The translations under genes and the position numbers were made by a program. Below are positions 52,099-60,807 of a DNA stretch of 64,000 bases, piece by piece. Each line of letters begins with the position of its first letter. Positions within the stretch are counted from its first letter, which is position 1. The stretch is from Sphingomonas pruni NBRC 15498. Lineage in GTDB: Bacteria > Pseudomonadota > Alphaproteobacteria > Sphingomonadales > Sphingomonadaceae. The stretch is taken from positions 61,480-125,479 of the forward strand of contig NZ_BCYZ01000006.1 of the NCBI RefSeq assembly GCF_001598455.1, given 5' to 3'. The notes beneath the pieces were generated by a model. That model saw nothing but the letters and a program-made list of their open reading frames with translations. It did not search any database and was not told where the DNA came from.

Positions 52099-53181
52099 TC
52101 ACGCCAGCTGAAGACGCGCACGGAATAATTCAACAAGTTCGGCAGCGCGCGACGATAATGAATAAGCTGGCACCGCTCGCGCGTGGCCTCGATTGGCGAT
52201 CTCGCAGCGTTGCTCTGGATTAGCGAGATAATGGCGGATTTTCTCGATTAGGTCGTCCCCGTCCTCGAACACTCCGACTTCCGTTTCCGGTTCATACAGC
52301 GACCGCAAATCGTCATTGTCGACGTGCAACATAAAACCGCCGCAGGCGGGGATCTCGAAGGTGCGCGTCGAAACCTTATCCTCCCACCCCTGCGCGCTAC
52401 CGCTGCTGCCATGATGCACAGCCAAATTGATGCGGCTATGCTCGATCAATCGTGCAAATTGGTCGCCAGCCAGAAAATGGCCGAATACAAATGGTTCGAC
52501 AGGCGTTCCGGCAGCTATCTTGTGCCAGTTACGTCCGACGACAATCATTGAAAGATTGGGCAACGCGCTCACGACGCGGTTCAACCATGCCAACTTGTTC
52601 GGTGATGCGTTGCCGATATAAGTGACATCCCGTAAATAGTGCGGTTCCTTGCCGGCAGGAGTTCGGCGCCGATGCAGATCTGGAACGTAGCCGTGATGCA
52701 CCAGCGCTACGCGTTCAGCGCCGATCATTCGTGCCAGATAATCGACCTGAAAGGATTTAGTGGTACCAACGAGGTCGTAGTGGGCTAGCCACCGCTCATT
52801 GAAACCAGTGTGCTCGAACTTATAGTCGGGGTAGAAATTTACGACGCGAGTCCCCTGTTGGCGGAGCGCATACAAAGTTTCGGGCAGTATATTCAGACCT
52901 TTTACGGTCAGCATGACATCGGGCTGCAGGAGTTTCGCCCGCTTGAGAATCGCGCGATTATAGGCGCGAACCGCAAACGGTGACATCAGCCGTCCTGCGG
53001 CACGTAACAACCGATCCTCGCCTGTGATCGATGCATCATGAATGGATACTTCGGCTACATCCCATCCCAAAGAGCGGAAGCCCTGAACCAAACCGGCACC
53101 AGTCGAATAGGAAATCAATTCGCCCGCGAACAGCATCGACGGCGCGTTGCCGCCGAGCGGAGCCAACGGTGAAGAGGTCAT
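52099..53181 (-). CDS. CgeB-family glycosyltransferase
   Basis: The 360-aa protein matches the CgeB/Glyco_trans_1_2 type: SMLFAGELISYSTGAGLVQGF, LLQPDVMLTVKGLNILPETL, VVNFYPDYKFEHTG, and a C-terminal domain with WEDKVSTRTFEIPACGGFML and a terminal NRGHARAV. It probably adds a sugar in the same polysaccharide pathway. It is the most upstream gene on the minus strand and is separated from the rest by 467 bp, so it may have its own promoter. Confidence 0.83.
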   Translation of the reverse strand: MTSSPLAPLGGNAPSMLFAGELISYSTGAGLVQGFRSLGWDVAEVSIHDASITGEDRLLRAAGRLMSPFAVRAYNRAILKRAKLLQPDVMLTVKGLNILPETLYALRQQGTRVVNFYPDYKFEHTGFNERWLAHYDLVGTTKSFQVDYLARMIGAERVALVHHGYVPDLHRRRTPAGKEPHYLRDVTYIGNASPNKLAWLNRVVSALPNLSMIVVGRNWHKIAAGTPVEPFVFGHFLAGDQFARLIEHSRINLAVHHGSSGSAQGWEDKVSTRTFEIPACGGFMLHVDNDDLRSLYEPETEVGVFEDGDDLIEKIRHYLANPEQRCEIANRGHARAVPAYSLSSRAAELVELFRARLQLA

Positions 53182-53428
53182 GAAGCCATTTCCGGCAATA
53201 GCCCCTGCTGGTAAAGGGTTCTGGTTTGGGTGAGCTTGCTCGGGCCCAAATGGGACCGTTTACTGGATCGGCATCGATCCTAGAGGACTCGGCGCCGCCG
53301 GACAACGCCCTTTTCGCGCCAATTTTTGCGTCGATGAAAGCGCGGGTTAGCTTGATAGTGGACGAGCGCGGCGCCTATCTGCAAACGATGGATATTCGCG
53401 ACACGTTTGTAGCCGGGCAAGGTGGGTC

Positions 53429-54205
53429 ATGATTGGCCGGCGGTTTAAGACTTTATTCGGTAGCGGGGATAAAGGAAATTCGGTCTCGTCAAGCGCTCAC
53501 GCGCCACCTGGCGAGCGGATTTACGCGATCGGCGATGTCCATGGTCGATATGATTTGTTAACTGCGTTGCTCGATGCGGTCGATCGCGATGATGAAGCTC
53601 GTCCCGCCGCTAATACGCGGGTTATCCTACTGGGCGACCTAGTTGATCGCGGTCCGGAATCGAAGGAAGTTGTAGACCATTTATTGAACCGTGATTGGGG
53701 CAAAAAACAGCCAGCGTTCCTCATGGGAAATCACGAGGAGGTGTTGCAGTTAATGCTCGCCGGCAGTCTGGACGCGGCGCGCTTCTGGATGCGCATCGGC
53801 GGAAGGGAGACCATGAGGAGTTACGGCGTTCCCCAAGCTCTGATCGATTCCGGCGACACGTTGTCGCTGTGCGAAGACTTCGCCAAACGCGTACCGGATG
53901 AGCACGCGGTGTTTTTTCATCGGATGATTAATAGCTTGGTCGTTGGAGGCTATTGTTTCGTTCATGCAGGTCTGAAGCCTGGCGTACCAATCGATCGGCA
54001 AAAACCCGAGGATATGCGCTGGATACGCGAACGGTTCCTCGATTTCGAAGGCAGCCACGGAACCGTGGTAGTCCATGGCCATTCGATCAGTCCGGTCGTC
54101 GAAGAGCGACACAATCGCATCGGCATTGATACCGGCGCCTATGCCAGCGGCATCCTCACTGCGATTGGAATCGAGATGGGATATCGATGGTTCTTGACCA
54201 CCTGA
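53429..54205 (+). CDS. Calcineurin-like serine/threonine protein phosphatase family protein
   Basis: The 258-aa metallophosphoesterase has GDVHGRYDLL (D and H metal ligands), ILLGDLVDRGPESKEV, FLMGNHEEVL, VHAGLKPGV and VVVHGHSI, all five classic PPP/bis(5'-nucleosyl)-tetraphosphatase motifs. It could remove phosphate from proteins, for example counteracting Wzc-type kinase signalling (speculative), or hydrolyse Ap4A. The start ATG is preceded by AAGGTGGG. It faces away from the glycosyltransferase operon. Confidence 0.9.
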   Translation: MIGRRFKTLFGSGDKGNSVSSSAHAPPGERIYAIGDVHGRYDLLTALLDAVDRDDEARPAANTRVILLGDLVDRGPESKEVVDHLLNRDWGKKQPAFLMGNHEEVLQLMLAGSLDAARFWMRIGGRETMRSYGVPQALIDSGDTLSLCEDFAKRVPDEHAVFFHRMINSLVVGGYCFVHAGLKPGVPIDRQKPEDMRWIRERFLDFEGSHGTVVVHGHSISPVVEERHNRIGIDTGAYASGILTAIGIEMGYRWFLTT

Positions 54206-54261
54206 ATAACGCAGCGTCGTGGGAATTCGGCATGATTGGTGCCTGAGCAGTGGCGATCATG

Positions 54262-54294
54262 AAGAGCACGCAAGTGCTCTTGGCCCCGCTTTTT
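54262..54294 (+). terminator. Probable intrinsic terminator
   Basis: An 8-bp stem, AAGAGCAC / GTGCTCTT, with a GCAA loop (54262-54281) is followed 8 nt later by TTTTT. It lies 57 bp downstream of the phosphatase gene. The distance between stem and T-run is larger than ideal. Confidence 0.45.
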
Positions 54295-54366
54295 GTAGTT
54301 GAGCAGTCCTGATCCTGTCGGCCGACCCGAGTCCCGCTACAGGGCCAACGGGAGGTGCCTCTATCG

Positions 54367-54747
54367 TCAACCTGCCGGCCTTCTTCTCAAGACGGTCACA
54401 AGAGCAATGCGGGCACTCATCCGAAACAGTGCCATCGTATCATCGTTACGGTCTTCTTCCCTCAATCCGTGCCCGGCCGCAATCGCACATGCGGCGATCT
54501 CCACATCCTCCTCTGAAAAGCCCTGAGCGGAGGTCGCCTCAATAGCGTCAGCTTTGACGAGGGAAGCTGCTACGATGGCTTCAGCGCGGTACCTTGCCGA
54601 TCGAACATAGGCAGCGCGCTCTTCTTCGTTATGTAGCGGTGGGCCTCCGCTCTCGATTAATTCCTGATATCGGTCCCGCATCATCCATGCGTCGGGATCT
54701 ACGATCCTCGCGATTCGCTCGCGGCGCTGAACAAGAGCGTTAGACAT
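54367..54747 (-). CDS. Hypothetical protein
   Basis: About 126 aa, mostly helical and charged (MSNALVQRRERIARIVDPDAW, HNEEERAAYVRSARYRAEAI). No family is recognised. Start ATG 54747 or 54801. Composition is like that of real proteins (few rare residues, even distribution), which is the main support. It stands alone on the minus strand between the phosphatase and the NTP_transf_5 gene. Confidence 0.4.
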   Translation of the reverse strand: MSNALVQRRERIARIVDPDAWMMRDRYQELIESGGPPLHNEEERAAYVRSARYRAEAIVAASLVKADAIEATSAQGFSEEDVEIAACAIAAGHGLREEDRNDDTMALFRMSARIALVTVLRRRPAG

Positions 54748-54773
54748 CTGCCGGATCTGGAACGCTGATTGAC

Positions 54774-55058
54774 GTGAATGCGGAAATGCGTCCGCTATCA
54801 AAATTTTGGCACAACGTCTTTTGCCCTATTATCGCCAAGCGCGTTGACTCGCTGCTCGTGAGGATTTCTGCCATCGCGGCTAACGGGAGCGCTCCGACGG
54901 AACTGAAGCACATTTCCTACGACACTCGAATTGCGAACGAATCGACCGAACTGAGAAGGTTCTTGTTCTCTGGGGAAGACAAGGGCAAGCTTTTTGGAAT
55001 TTTAAAGGGCTGTGAAGGCGATGATGGGCGGGGATGGCGCGCTTACGGCTTCGCCTGA
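54774..55058 (+). CDS. Possible small hypothetical protein
   Basis: A 94-aa frame (starts FWHNVFCPIIAKRVDSLLVR after the N-terminus) precedes and slightly overlaps the NTP_transf_5 gene. It has no recognised domain, and the C-terminal part (DDGRGWRAYGFA) overlaps the next gene in another frame. It could be real or chance; no strong ribosome binding site was seen. Confidence 0.25.
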   Translation: MNAEMRPLSKFWHNVFCPIIAKRVDSLLVRISAIAANGSAPTELKHISYDTRIANESTELRRFLFSGEDKGKLFGILKGCEGDDGRGWRAYGFA

Positions 55059-56238
55059 ATTCGAGCTGATTGCGGCTTGCTGTCGTTGGCCGACCGATCC
55101 AGGCGCGATTCAGCATGCGTTCACGTCAGCGATCGACCGGAGGCGACTAGTGAGACTCGCGCGGCGTCACCGGGTCGCAGGCCTAGTCCATCGCGGGATC
55201 GGAGCAGCTGCCCTCCCGATCCCACCAGCACTCGCCAACGAACGACACAGATTGGTGGCACGTAATCTATTGCTGATCGACGAGGCAGCGCGACTTTCGG
55301 GCTTGCTCACGGCGTCGGGCTTACCTCACCTGTTCCTCAAGGGCGCGGCACTCGGCCAACTCGCCTATGGCGATCAGACAATCAAGCAGACTTTAGACAA
55401 CGACCTACTCATCAGCTTGGTGGACGTTCCTGCGGCACTCGGTCTGCTCAACTCGGCTGGATACGAGTTGTCCTCCCCGCCCGGGCCGATGGATTCCAAC
55501 CGGCTGCCGGTGCTGATCGATATGGTCAAGGAATGCACTCTGGTGCATGCAGATAATCACGCGGTGGTCGACCTCCACTGGCGCGCGGTCTCGATCAAGG
55601 GGCTTGTGGCCGAGCCTGACTTGGCGCGCGACGTTCGTCACGTGACGGTTGCGGGCCATGCGCTGCCGACGCTCCGCGAGGAGCAGCTCATGGTCTACCT
55701 TGCCGTTCACGGTGCAAGGCACGGTTGGGCGCGGCTCAAGTGGCTAGCCGACTTCAACGCCATACTGGCAGCGATGGACGACCAAGCCATCGCCGCGCTC
55801 CGTGTCCGCGCGCGCCGCGATGGCGTACAACGGGCGATGGACCTGGCATTATTCCAGGTCGCGCGCATCTTCGGAGTGCGGGTTCCTGCCGATGTCGGGC
55901 GCTCGCGGCGGGTGCGCTGGCTGGTCGCCTTGTCTGACAGTCTGATGCGGGGCCGCGACGAACTCGCCGGGCAGGCCGACGCGCCGTGGCGTTACATGTT
56001 GATCGGCCATGCATCAGCGCTCCTACTCAAGACGACGCCGAGATATCTCGCCAACGTTGCCTGGAGCAGCTGGGTGTCGACGGCGGACGCCCTGGCGCTG
56101 CCGCTACCCCGAGCCGCTCGGCCACTCTATCTGTTGACCAGTCCGGCCGCGCGCATCGGCCGAGCGGCCCGCCGGATCGTCGATCGGGGCTTTTCGCGGA
56201 CCGCGCAGGGCCCTATGCGCGCCCGCCAGGAGAAGTGA
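55021..56238 (+). CDS. Nucleotidyltransferase family protein (NTP_transf_5)
   Basis: A protein of about 405 aa with the NTP_transf_5 pattern: HLFLKGAALGQLAYGDQTIK followed by QTLDNDLLI (the D-x-D site) and HWRAVS further on. Members occur in polysaccharide and in lasso peptide clusters and are thought to transfer nucleotidyl groups; no substrate is known. ATG 55021 or 55024 (GTG 55012 also open). It directly abuts galU (stop at 56238, next ATG at 56239), so the two are one operon. Confidence 0.75.
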   Translation: MMGGDGALTASPEFELIAACCRWPTDPGAIQHAFTSAIDRRRLVRLARRHRVAGLVHRGIGAAALPIPPALANERHRLVARNLLLIDEAARLSGLLTASGLPHLFLKGAALGQLAYGDQTIKQTLDNDLLISLVDVPAALGLLNSAGYELSSPPGPMDSNRLPVLIDMVKECTLVHADNHAVVDLHWRAVSIKGLVAEPDLARDVRHVTVAGHALPTLREEQLMVYLAVHGARHGWARLKWLADFNAILAAMDDQAIAALRVRARRDGVQRAMDLALFQVARIFGVRVPADVGRSRRVRWLVALSDSLMRGRDELAGQADAPWRYMLIGHASALLLKTTPRYLANVAWSSWVSTADALALPLPRAARPLYLLTSPAARIGRAARRIVDRGFSRTAQGPMRARQEK

Positions 56239-57102
56239 ATGTCGATCAAGCCGCTGCGCAAGGCCGTGTTTCCCGTCGGAGGGCTCGGTACCCGATTTCT
56301 GCCTGCGACCAAGGCGCTGCCGAAGGAGATGCTGCCGATCGTCGATCGCCCGTTGATCCAATATGCGGTCGACGAGGCACTGGAGGCGGGGATCGAACAG
56401 ATGATCTTCGTCACCGGCCGCGGCAAGTCGGCGATCGAGGATCATTTCGACATCGCTTACGAGCTCGAATCGACGATGGCCCAGCGTGGCAAGTCGCTCG
56501 AAATACTCCACCAGACGCGCCTGAAGCCCGGCGCCGTCGCCTATGTGCGCCAACAAGAGCCGATGGGGCTGGGGCATGCGGTATGGTGTGCGCGCGACAT
56601 TGTCGGCGACGAGCCGTTCGCGATCTTCCTGGCCGACGAGCTGATGGTCGGCCAGCCCGGCTGCATGAAGCAGATGGTCGACGCTTATAATCGCGTCGGC
56701 GGCAATCTGGTGTGCGGTTACGAGGTCCCGCCGGAAGAGACCGATCGCTATGGCATCATCTCACCGGGCAAGCAGGACGGCGACCTGGTCGAGGTAACCG
56801 CCTTGGTCGAAAAGCCCAAGCTCGGCACCGCGCCATCGAACCTGATGATTCCCGGACGCTACATCCTGCAGCCCGAAGTGATGCGGGTTCTGGAAACGCA
56901 AGGGAAAGGCGCGGGCGGCGAAATACAGCTGACCGATGCGATGGCGCAGATGATCGGCGGCCAGCCGTTCCATGCCTATAAGTTCGGCGGGCGCCGCTTC
57001 GATTGCGGCGACAAGGCCGGCTATATCCAGGCGAACATCGCGCTGGCGCTCGACCGCCCGGAAATAGGTCCGGCGGTGCGGAAGTTCATCGATACGCTTT
57101 AA
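56239..57102 (+). CDS. galU: UTP-glucose-1-phosphate uridylyltransferase
   Basis: The 287-aa protein has the GalU start KAVFPVGGLGTRFLPATKAL, PKEMLPIVDRPLIQYAVDEA, FVTGRGKSAIEDHFD, EPMGLGHAVWCA and GEIQLTDAMAQ. It makes UDP-glucose, the root of the UDP-uronates used by the surrounding polysaccharide genes. AGGAGA lies just before the ATG. Its 3' end overlaps the convergent ThiF/MoeB-like gene by 4 bp. Confidence 0.96.
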   Translation: MSIKPLRKAVFPVGGLGTRFLPATKALPKEMLPIVDRPLIQYAVDEALEAGIEQMIFVTGRGKSAIEDHFDIAYELESTMAQRGKSLEILHQTRLKPGAVAYVRQQEPMGLGHAVWCARDIVGDEPFAIFLADELMVGQPGCMKQMVDAYNRVGGNLVCGYEVPPEETDRYGIISPGKQDGDLVEVTALVEKPKLGTAPSNLMIPGRYILQPEVMRVLETQGKGAGGEIQLTDAMAQMIGGQPFHAYKFGGRRFDCGDKAGYIQANIALALDRPEIGPAVRKFIDTL

Positions 57103-57875
57103 GTCCGGCAGCCCGGACAGCCCGGATCCTTGGGCAGGCGGATCTTGCGAAATCTGAGCGACAGACCGTCGGCAAGCAGCAAGGTGCCGGCGGTGTCCTC
57201 GCCGAACGGCACGACCGCCCGGACGACTTCGAGCGCGGCGAGGCTGCCCATCACGCCCGCCATCGCGCCGAGCACGCCGACATCGGCGCAGCTGACGCCC
57301 TCGCGCTCGGGATCGTGCCCGACGAAGCAGCGATAACAAGGCTTGTCGCTTTCCCAGCCGCGATAGACGCCGAGCTGGCCTTCGAACTGGCTGACCGCAG
57401 CCGACACCAGCGGCATCCGCAGTGCCAGCGCAGCGTCGGCGACGGTCAGGCGCGTCGCGAAATTGTCGGTACCGTCGAGCACGACATCGGCCCCGCTGAG
57501 AATCTCGCGTACGTTGTCCGGATCGATGCGGATGCGGCGGCTATCGATGATCACATCGGGATCCAGCCTGGCGAGCGCGGTCGCCGCGGCATCGGTCTTG
57601 GCCGCGTCGATATCGGCGGTGCCGAACAAGGTCTGGCGCTGGAGATTGGAGAGATCGACCGCATCGTCGTCGACGATCGTGATGCGCCCGATCCCGGCGC
57701 CGACGAGATATTGCAGCGCCGGCGACCCTATCCCGCCCGCGCCGATCACCACGGCGTGCGCGCGCCGCAAAGCCAATTGCCCGGCGCCGCCGATTTCCTT
57801 CAAGACGATATGCCGGGCGAACCGCGACAGGTCGGTATCGGAAAGGGTCGTCGGCGAGAGGCTCACGGCCCCCAT
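57099..57875 (-). CDS. ThiF/MoeB/HesA family adenylyltransferase
   Basis: The 258-aa E1-like protein has AHAVVIGAGGIGSPALQYL (ATP site), VDLSNLQRQTLFG, VLDGTDNFATRL, CYRCFVG and a closing zinc CxxC (DPGCPGCRT). It activates the C-terminus of a sulfur-carrier protein such as MoaD or ThiS; I cannot tell which. The start overlaps the upstream hypothetical gene by 13 bp. Confidence 0.9.
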   Translation of the reverse strand: MGAVSLSPTTLSDTDLSRFARHIVLKEIGGAGQLALRRAHAVVIGAGGIGSPALQYLVGAGIGRITIVDDDAVDLSNLQRQTLFGTADIDAAKTDAAATALARLDPDVIIDSRRIRIDPDNVREILSGADVVLDGTDNFATRLTVADAALALRMPLVSAAVSQFEGQLGVYRGWESDKPCYRCFVGHDPEREGVSCADVGVLGAMAGVMGSLAALEVVRAVVPFGEDTAGTLLLADGLSLRFRKIRLPKDPGCPGCRT

Positions 57876-58264
57876 GTAAGGGTCACGCCGGTATGGTACC
57901 AGCTGTCGGCGGTGGGCGGGGCCCCGGCGATATTGCCACGCGCTGCCTTTTGAACGACGCCGGCGGCAAATTGCTCGACCGTGGGGCAGTTGATTGCCCG
58001 CGGCACGATCTTCACCGCCTCGCCGTTCGCCGCCGATACGAGCACCACCATATCGACCTTGATGCTGGTCTTGCCGTCGACCGGGGCGGGCGCGGCACAC
58101 CGGCCGGCCGCGACCTCGTCATGGACGAACTTGGTCATGATCGCCGCATAATCCGGCGTCGTCGCCAGCCGGAGGTCGGGCAGTTTCGACCAGTCGCTGG
58201 GGACAGCCGTCGGGACGGCCGTCGCCGCTGCCGCCTGGAAGAGCAGGAAGAGTCCGAACATCAT
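57863..58264 (-). CDS. Exported hypothetical protein (TonB-C-like pattern possible)
   Basis: A protein of about 133 aa with a short hydrophobic N-terminus (MMFGLFLLFQAAAATAVP) as a signal. It then has a helical part and a beta-rich C-terminus (VDMVVLVSAANGEAVKIVPRAINCPTVEQFAAG) reminiscent of TonB C-terminal domains (the 'VxVxxxGxVxxxxV...CP' pattern). No family is assigned with confidence. It sits between dut and the ThiF-like gene in one minus-strand run. Confidence 0.65.
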   Translation of the reverse strand: MMFGLFLLFQAAAATAVPTAVPSDWSKLPDLRLATTPDYAAIMTKFVHDEVAAGRCAAPAPVDGKTSIKVDMVVLVSAANGEAVKIVPRAINCPTVEQFAAGVVQKAARGNIAGAPPTADSWYHTGVTLTWGP

Positions 58265-58271
58265 TCGCTGA

Positions 58272-58718
58272 TTATCGACCAGTAGAACCGAATCCGCCAC
58301 TACCTCGATCAGTGTCGTCGAGTTCGGCCACTTCGTCCAGCGTCGCGCGTTGGACCGGGGCCGGAACGAGTTGGGCAATCCGATCGCCACGGCCGATATC
58401 GAACGGCTGATCGCCAAGATTGGCGAGGATCACTTTCATTTCGCCGCGATAGTCATGGTCGATCGTGCCGGGGGTGTTGAGGCACGTCACGCCATGTTTG
58501 AGCGCCAGGCCCGACCGCGGACGGACCTGAACCTCATAACCTTCGGGAATGGCGATCGCGAATCCGGTCGCGACCGCGTGGCGGGCGCCGGGCGCCAGCG
58601 TCAGGGATTCGGCCGCGACGACATCCATCCCGGCGGCGCCGGCGGTAGCATAAACGGGCAATGGCAGGCCTTCCCCATGGGACAGGCGCTTGACGGCGAT
58701 ACGAATGGGCGAAGTCAT
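58272..58718 (-). CDS. dut: dUTP diphosphatase
   Basis: The 148-aa protein has the five dUTPase motifs: [55 protein letters not shown] and the C-terminal [11 protein letters not shown]. It hydrolyses dUTP to dUMP and forms trimers. Near-neighbour coaBC and ubiB form the usual alphaproteobacterial housekeeping context. Its start overlaps the hydrolase stop by 4 bp. Confidence 0.97.
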   Translation of the reverse strand: MTSPIRIAVKRLSHGEGLPLPVYATAGAAGMDVVAAESLTLAPGARHAVATGFAIAIPEGYEVQVRPRSGLALKHGVTCLNTPGTIDHDYRGEMKVILANLGDQPFDIGRGDRIAQLVPAPVQRATLDEVAELDDTDRGSGGFGSTGR

Positions 58719-59512
58719 CTGATCTTGTTCACCTTTGCGATAAGGTCGCGAAGTGCCGGGATCACCTCGGGCTCGTTGAGGATGTCGTGCGGCTTGCCGG
58801 GCAGGATGCGCAAGTCGACAGGGATGCCGCGAGCGCGAGCGGCGGCGGCATAGGCCTGGGTCAGGTCGGGGGGCGCAATATCGTCGGCCGATCCGACCAT
58901 CATCGACAGCGCGAGCCTGGGACTGAGCCGGGGCACGAGCGCGATCGAATTATAGCTATCGACAGGCCGGTCGAACGGCGCTTGCGGCATCTTCTTCTTC
59001 ATGAACGCGCGCCATTTGGGCAGGTCACATGGGCAGGAGACGAGCAATACCCCGTCGACCAGATCGGGGCGCAATGCTGCCAAATCGGCGGCGATCGCGG
59101 CGCCGCCGGAATGGCCGACGACGATATGTCGCGCGCGCGGATAGCGTGCTTCGATATCCGCCATGGCACGGGCGATCGCATCTACCCGATCGGGCGTATA
59201 ATTGTCGCCGGTGGTCAGTCCGCGAACGCCGGGCGAGATATCGCCGTCCTTGTCTTCGTAGCCCGGCCGCAGAATGCCGATCGCACGCACGCCGGGCAGC
59301 TTCGACGCTTCGGCCGCAAAGGTATAATGATAGGACGGCTTGGCGAATGGCGCATCGCCATGGAGGACGAAAACCAACGTCTTCACATCGGCAGGCGCCT
59401 CCGCGCCGAACGCTCGGCTATAGGGCTCGCCGAGCGGCGTCTGCGCGATCGCCGTACTTGCCAACGCAATGGCGGCAGTCGCCGCGATCCAGCGTATCCG
59501 AATCGAATTCAT
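58715..59512 (-). CDS. Exported alpha/beta hydrolase
   Basis: A protein of about 265 aa with a signal peptide ([14 protein letters not shown]), [13 protein letters not shown], the nucleophile elbow [11 protein letters not shown] (Ser), a plausible acid near GSADD and a His in LPGKPHDIL. The substrate is unknown. The start is ATG 59512, giving a normal Sec signal; the longer frame to 59581 lacks it. It is coupled to dut by 4 bp. Confidence 0.85.
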   Translation of the reverse strand: MNSIRIRWIAATAAIALASTAIAQTPLGEPYSRAFGAEAPADVKTLVFVLHGDAPFAKPSYHYTFAAEASKLPGVRAIGILRPGYEDKDGDISPGVRGLTTGDNYTPDRVDAIARAMADIEARYPRARHIVVGHSGGAAIAADLAALRPDLVDGVLLVSCPCDLPKWRAFMKKKMPQAPFDRPVDSYNSIALVPRLSPRLALSMMVGSADDIAPPDLTQAYAAAARARGIPVDLRILPGKPHDILNEPEVIPALRDLIAKVNKIR

Positions 59513-59590
59513 GCGCGCGTTGTAGGGGGGCGGACGGCGACGGGGAAAGGGGAGTTGCAACGGCGGCGGGGACAACGCCACTATAAAGCG

Positions 59591-60067
59591 ATGCTCAACA
59601 AATTCCGGATCGATCCCGCCGTCACGCCAACCGACTTGCTGGCCGTCCGCGCGTTATTCCAAGGCTATGCGGCTTCGCTGCCGGTAGACCTCGCCTATCA
59701 GGATTTCGCCGCCGAGCTCACCGGATTGCCCGGCAAATATGCCGAACCTAAAGGAGCATTGCTGCTCGCGCGGGACCAGGCCGGCGAACCGCTCGGCTGC
59801 ATCGCGCTGCGCCCGTTGGATGAGAGCGTTTGCGAGATGAAGCGGCTGTTTCTGCTCCCTGAGGCCCGGGGCATGGGACTCGGCCGCGCGCTGGCAGAAG
59901 CGGTCATCGCGGCGGCGCGCGATCGCGGGTATCGCGAGATCCGGCTCGACACCTTGCCGTCGATGACGAGCGCAATCGCCTTGTACGAAGGGCTCGGGTT
60001 CGAGCGAATCGAGGCTTATTACGCACCCACGCCGCCGGGTACGGTATTCATGGCGCTGGCGCTTTAA
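59591..60067 (+). CDS. GNAT family N-acetyltransferase
   Basis: The 158-aa protein shows the GNAT pattern: CEMKRLFLLPEARGMGLGRA (acetyl-CoA loop) and SAIALYEGLGFERIEAYY. The substrate is unknown. It stands on the plus strand, divergent from the hydrolase, and its end overlaps the convergent coaB part by 4 bp. Confidence 0.9.
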   Translation: MLNKFRIDPAVTPTDLLAVRALFQGYAASLPVDLAYQDFAAELTGLPGKYAEPKGALLLARDQAGEPLGCIALRPLDESVCEMKRLFLLPEARGMGLGRALAEAVIAAARDRGYREIRLDTLPSMTSAIALYEGLGFERIEAYYAPTPPGTVFMALAL

Positions 60068-60699
60068 GCGAGCGCGGCCGCGATCCGATCCGCCAGGCGC
60101 GCGGCGACCTCATCCTTGGGCAATCTCTCCCAGCTCTCCACGCCGTCGACCGAGACGATGTGGATGCTGTTGGCATCGCCGCCCATCACGTCGCCCGACA
60201 CGTCGTTCGCGACGATCCAGTCCGAGCCTTTCCGAGCGAGCTTGGCGCGGGCGTGGTCGACCACATGCTCGGTCTCGGCCGCGAAGCCGACGACCAGGCG
60301 CGGGCGGCGCGGATCGCGTGCGAGCGTCGCGAGGATGTCGGGGTTTTCGACCAGGCGGAGCACAGGCGGGCCGCTCGTGCCTTTCTTGATCTTCTGCGCG
60401 GATGGGGCGACGCGCCAATCCGCGACGGCGGCAACCATCACCGCGGCATCGGCGGGGAGGGCGGCATCAACCGCTTCGCTCATCTCGAGCGCGGTCTCGA
60501 CGTCTACCCGATCAACGCCCGGCGGCGTGGGCAGCATTACCGGACCGGCGACCAAGGTCACCTGGGCGCCGCGCGCGGCCAGCGCACCGGCGATGGCGAA
60601 TCCCTGTTTCCCGGACGAGCGGTTGGCGATGTAGCGCACCGGGTCGATCGGCTCGTGGGTCGGGCCGGCGGTGACGATGATGTGGCGGCCGGCGAGCAC
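60064..60699 (-). CDS. coaB: Phosphopantothenate-cysteine ligase part of CoaBC (split)
   Basis: The 211-aa protein equals the CoaB half of the usual CoaBC fusion: RHIIVTAGPTHEPIDPVRYI, NRSSGKQGFAIAGALAARGA, VAAVADWRVA, KIKKG and VVGFAAETE. It joins cysteine to 4'-phosphopantothenate in CoA synthesis. It begins with GTG (60699), preceded by GAGGG contributed by the repeat at 60706-60797. CoaC is encoded separately 108 bp upstream. Both domains look intact, so the split protein is probably functional as two chains. Confidence 0.85.
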   Translation of the reverse strand: MLAGRHIIVTAGPTHEPIDPVRYIANRSSGKQGFAIAGALAARGAQVTLVAGPVMLPTPPGVDRVDVETALEMSEAVDAALPADAAVMVAAVADWRVAPSAQKIKKGTSGPPVLRLVENPDILATLARDPRRPRLVVGFAAETEHVVDHARAKLARKGSDWIVANDVSGDVMGGDANSIHIVSVDGVESWERLPKDEVAARLADRIAAALA

Positions 60700-60705
60700 C
60701 TATCG

Positions 60706-60797
60706 ACCCTCACCCTTCCGCGGCTTCGCCGCTCCCTCCCTCTCCCAACGGGAGAGGTAAGGGGCCCGCCGCCGGAGGCGGTGGGAAGGGTGAGGGT
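60706..60797. repeat. 92-bp palindromic repeat element inserted between coaC and coaB
   Basis: Outer 14-bp inverted repeat ACCCTCACCCTTCC (60706-60719) / GGAAGGGTGAGGGT (60784-60797). Inside are smaller hairpins (GCGGCTTCGCCGC at 60720-60732, CCTCTCCCAACGGGAGAGG near 60739-60757, and a GCC/GGC-rich one). The element lies exactly where the linker of the normal CoaBC fusion would be. It resembles dispersed intergenic palindromes of high-GC alphaproteobacteria; no second copy was noticed in this window. Confidence 0.8.
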
Positions 60798-60807
60798 GGA
60801 GAGGGAA

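Noticed and set aside
53226..53432. 68-aa frame overlapping the phosphatase start by 4 bp
   Set aside because: The overlap is attractive, but the sequence has no domain, no ribosome binding site was seen, and the N-terminal half looks like non-coding sequence.
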